Source of the DNA: Kiloniellaceae bacterium
Lineage (GTDB): Bacteria; Pseudomonadota; Alphaproteobacteria; Kiloniellales; Kiloniellaceae
Length of the DNA: 57,210 nt
Direction of reading: 5' to 3'
Assembly: GCA_009377535.1 (NCBI GenBank)
Contig: WHTV01000018.1
Span: 439 to 57,648 of the forward strand
In this document: in pieces, positions 56,399-57,210 of the stretch
Position numbering within the stretch: the stretch's first letter is position 1
How the letters are laid out: every line of letters begins with the position of its first letter
Translations under genes and position numbers: made by a program
Notes under the pieces: model-generated
What the model saw: only the letters and a program-made list of their open reading frames with translations
What the model was told of the DNA's origin: nothing
The model's database searches: none

Positions 56399-56412
56399 GG
56401 CATGATCCCTGC
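56399..56412 (+). promoter_or_regulatory. Sigma-54 promoter for flagellin
   Basis: TGGCATGATCCCTGCT has GG and GC 10 bases apart; it matches the -24 half well and the -12 half partly (CTGC for TTGC). It lies about 107 bases before the flagellin ATG. Confidence 0.7.
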
Positions 56413-56518
56413 TGGAAGGGGGTTGACCCGACCGGAGCGGCGGAACTCCCGTTTCGGTCGAAGTCGGCAAGCCGTCGGCTTCGAGGGTTTCTGCCCACTC
56501 TGGTTATTGGAGTAGACG

Positions 56519-57210
56519 ATGCCTACAGTAACAACGAACACGGCGGCCAATTCGGCCCTGAGGTTCCTGAACTACAACTCGATGATGTCCGGCAGCTCGG
56601 TATCGAAGCTGGCTTCGGGCTCGCGCATCGTGAAGGCCTCCGACGACGCCGCCGGCCTGGCCATCGGCACGCGGCTGCTGGCCGACGTGACGGTGCTGCG
56701 CCAGTCGTCGGTGAACGCCTCGCAGGGCGCCTCGGTGCTGCAGGTGGCCGACGGCGGCCTGGCCCGTATCGCCGACGTGCTGCAGCGCATGAAGGCGCTG
56801 GCGGCGCAGTCGCTCTCGGGCGTGCCTTCGAATACGGAGCGCGGCTTCATCGACGCGGAATTCCAGCAGCTGCGCGAGGAAATCACCGCCATCGCGCAGA
56901 CCACCCGTTTCAACGGCGACTCGCTGCTCGACGGCAGCGGCCAGACGGTACAGACCTTCTTCGTCGGCACCGAGGCCGGCGACAACATCGTCATCACCTA
57001 TTCGGCCCTTGCCGCCAGTGCCGACACTTTCACCGCCACCGGCATCGGCCTGGTCGCCACGGCGATCAGCGCCAGTGTCGCGACCATGACCGCGGCGGCC
57101 TCCGCCATGGCTCTGCTCGACGACGCCATCGACATCGTCTCCGAGGCCCGCGCCACCGTCGGCGGCCTGGTCTCGCGCTTCGAGTTCCGGGGTCAGCAGA
57201 TTGTCACCTC
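56519..57210 (+). CDS. fliC: Flagellin (3' end outside window)
   Basis: The ATG at 56519 has GGAG 6 bases before it, and the frame stays open to the window end. The first 150 residues are a flagellin N-terminal domain (LNYNSMMSGSSVSKLASGSR, then SDDAAGLAIGTRLLADVTVL and REEITAIAQTTRFNGDSLLD). After only about 45 residues of variable sequence, the C-terminal domain begins (AMALLDDAIDIVSEARATVG). So this is a compact flagellin of about 270 residues without outer D2/D3 domains. Its chaperone is probably the FliS encoded upstream. Confidence 0.93.
   Translation, partial: MPTVTTNTAANSALRFLNYNSMMSGSSVSKLASGSRIVKASDDAAGLAIGTRLLADVTVLRQSSVNASQGASVLQVADGGLARIADVLQRMKALAAQSLSGVPSNTERGFIDAEFQQLREEITAIAQTTRFNGDSLLDGSGQTVQTFFVGTEAGDNIVITYSALAASADTFTATGIGLVATAISASVATMTAAASAMALLDDAIDIVSEARATVGGLVSRFEFRGQQIVT

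Overview
The window looks like one chromosomal stretch of a G+C-rich (roughly two thirds G+C), motile alphaproteobacterium. I place it among Rhodospirillales-like lineages. The evidence is the CtrA, ChpT and SciP (DUF1153) set, a flagellar operon of the order fliF-fliG-fliH-fliN-motA-flbD-flhA-flhF-flhG, and a DUF3553 protein. The lineage is inferred from gene content; no rRNA or tRNA gene was found.

Layout. Positions 1-6757 hold a sensor kinase open at the window edge, an EEP-family hydrolase, an HPF-cold-shock fusion protein, SlyX, small unknown proteins, a lipoprotein and a secreted Ala/Ser/Asp-rich protein. Positions 7367-9522 are scrambled. A second secreted Ser/Ala-rich gene runs into the 3' remnant of an ABC exporter that has no Walker A, and a Y1/REP-type transposase relative with altered active-site motifs follows. 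Positions 9605-11288 hold unknown small genes. Positions 11467-21709 are a formate dehydrogenase island: DUF3305, DUF3306, TorD chaperone, a small Tat protein, FdhA with cysteine at the active site, FdhB, a small lipoprotein and FdhC. These are followed by overlapping genes for a PepSY-like exported protein, an unknown exported protein, a seven-bladed WD40 protein fused to cytochrome c, and a 40-residue membrane peptide. Positions 21706-29535 hold an exported ankyrin protein, DUF3553, chpT, a chemoreceptor with a separate periplasmic PDC-like protein, and a convergent ferric iron binding protein and permease.

Positions 29923-35680 are a chemotaxis operon, cheA(-REC)-cheW-cheY-cheB-cheR. From 35814 to the end are ctrA, divergent fliI-fliJ, a long leftward flagellar operon (fliF down to a FliK-like gene), sciP, flgE, flgD, fliK, fliS, and the 5' part of a compact flagellin gene that runs off the window.

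Regulation appears coherent. Six near-consensus CtrA boxes (TTAA-N7-TTAA with one mismatch) lie in front of the chemoreceptor operon, cheA, the ctrA/fliI pair (two boxes), fliF and sciP. Sigma-54 promoters (GG-N10-GC) lie in front of fliS-fliK-flgD and the flagellin gene. The sigma-54 activator FlbD is encoded in the fliF operon, so the window seems to contain both a CtrA-driven early tier and an FlbD/sigma-54 late tier. A Fur/Mur-type box overlaps the promoter of the ferric iron binding protein gene. All regulatory sites were read by eye and are predictions.
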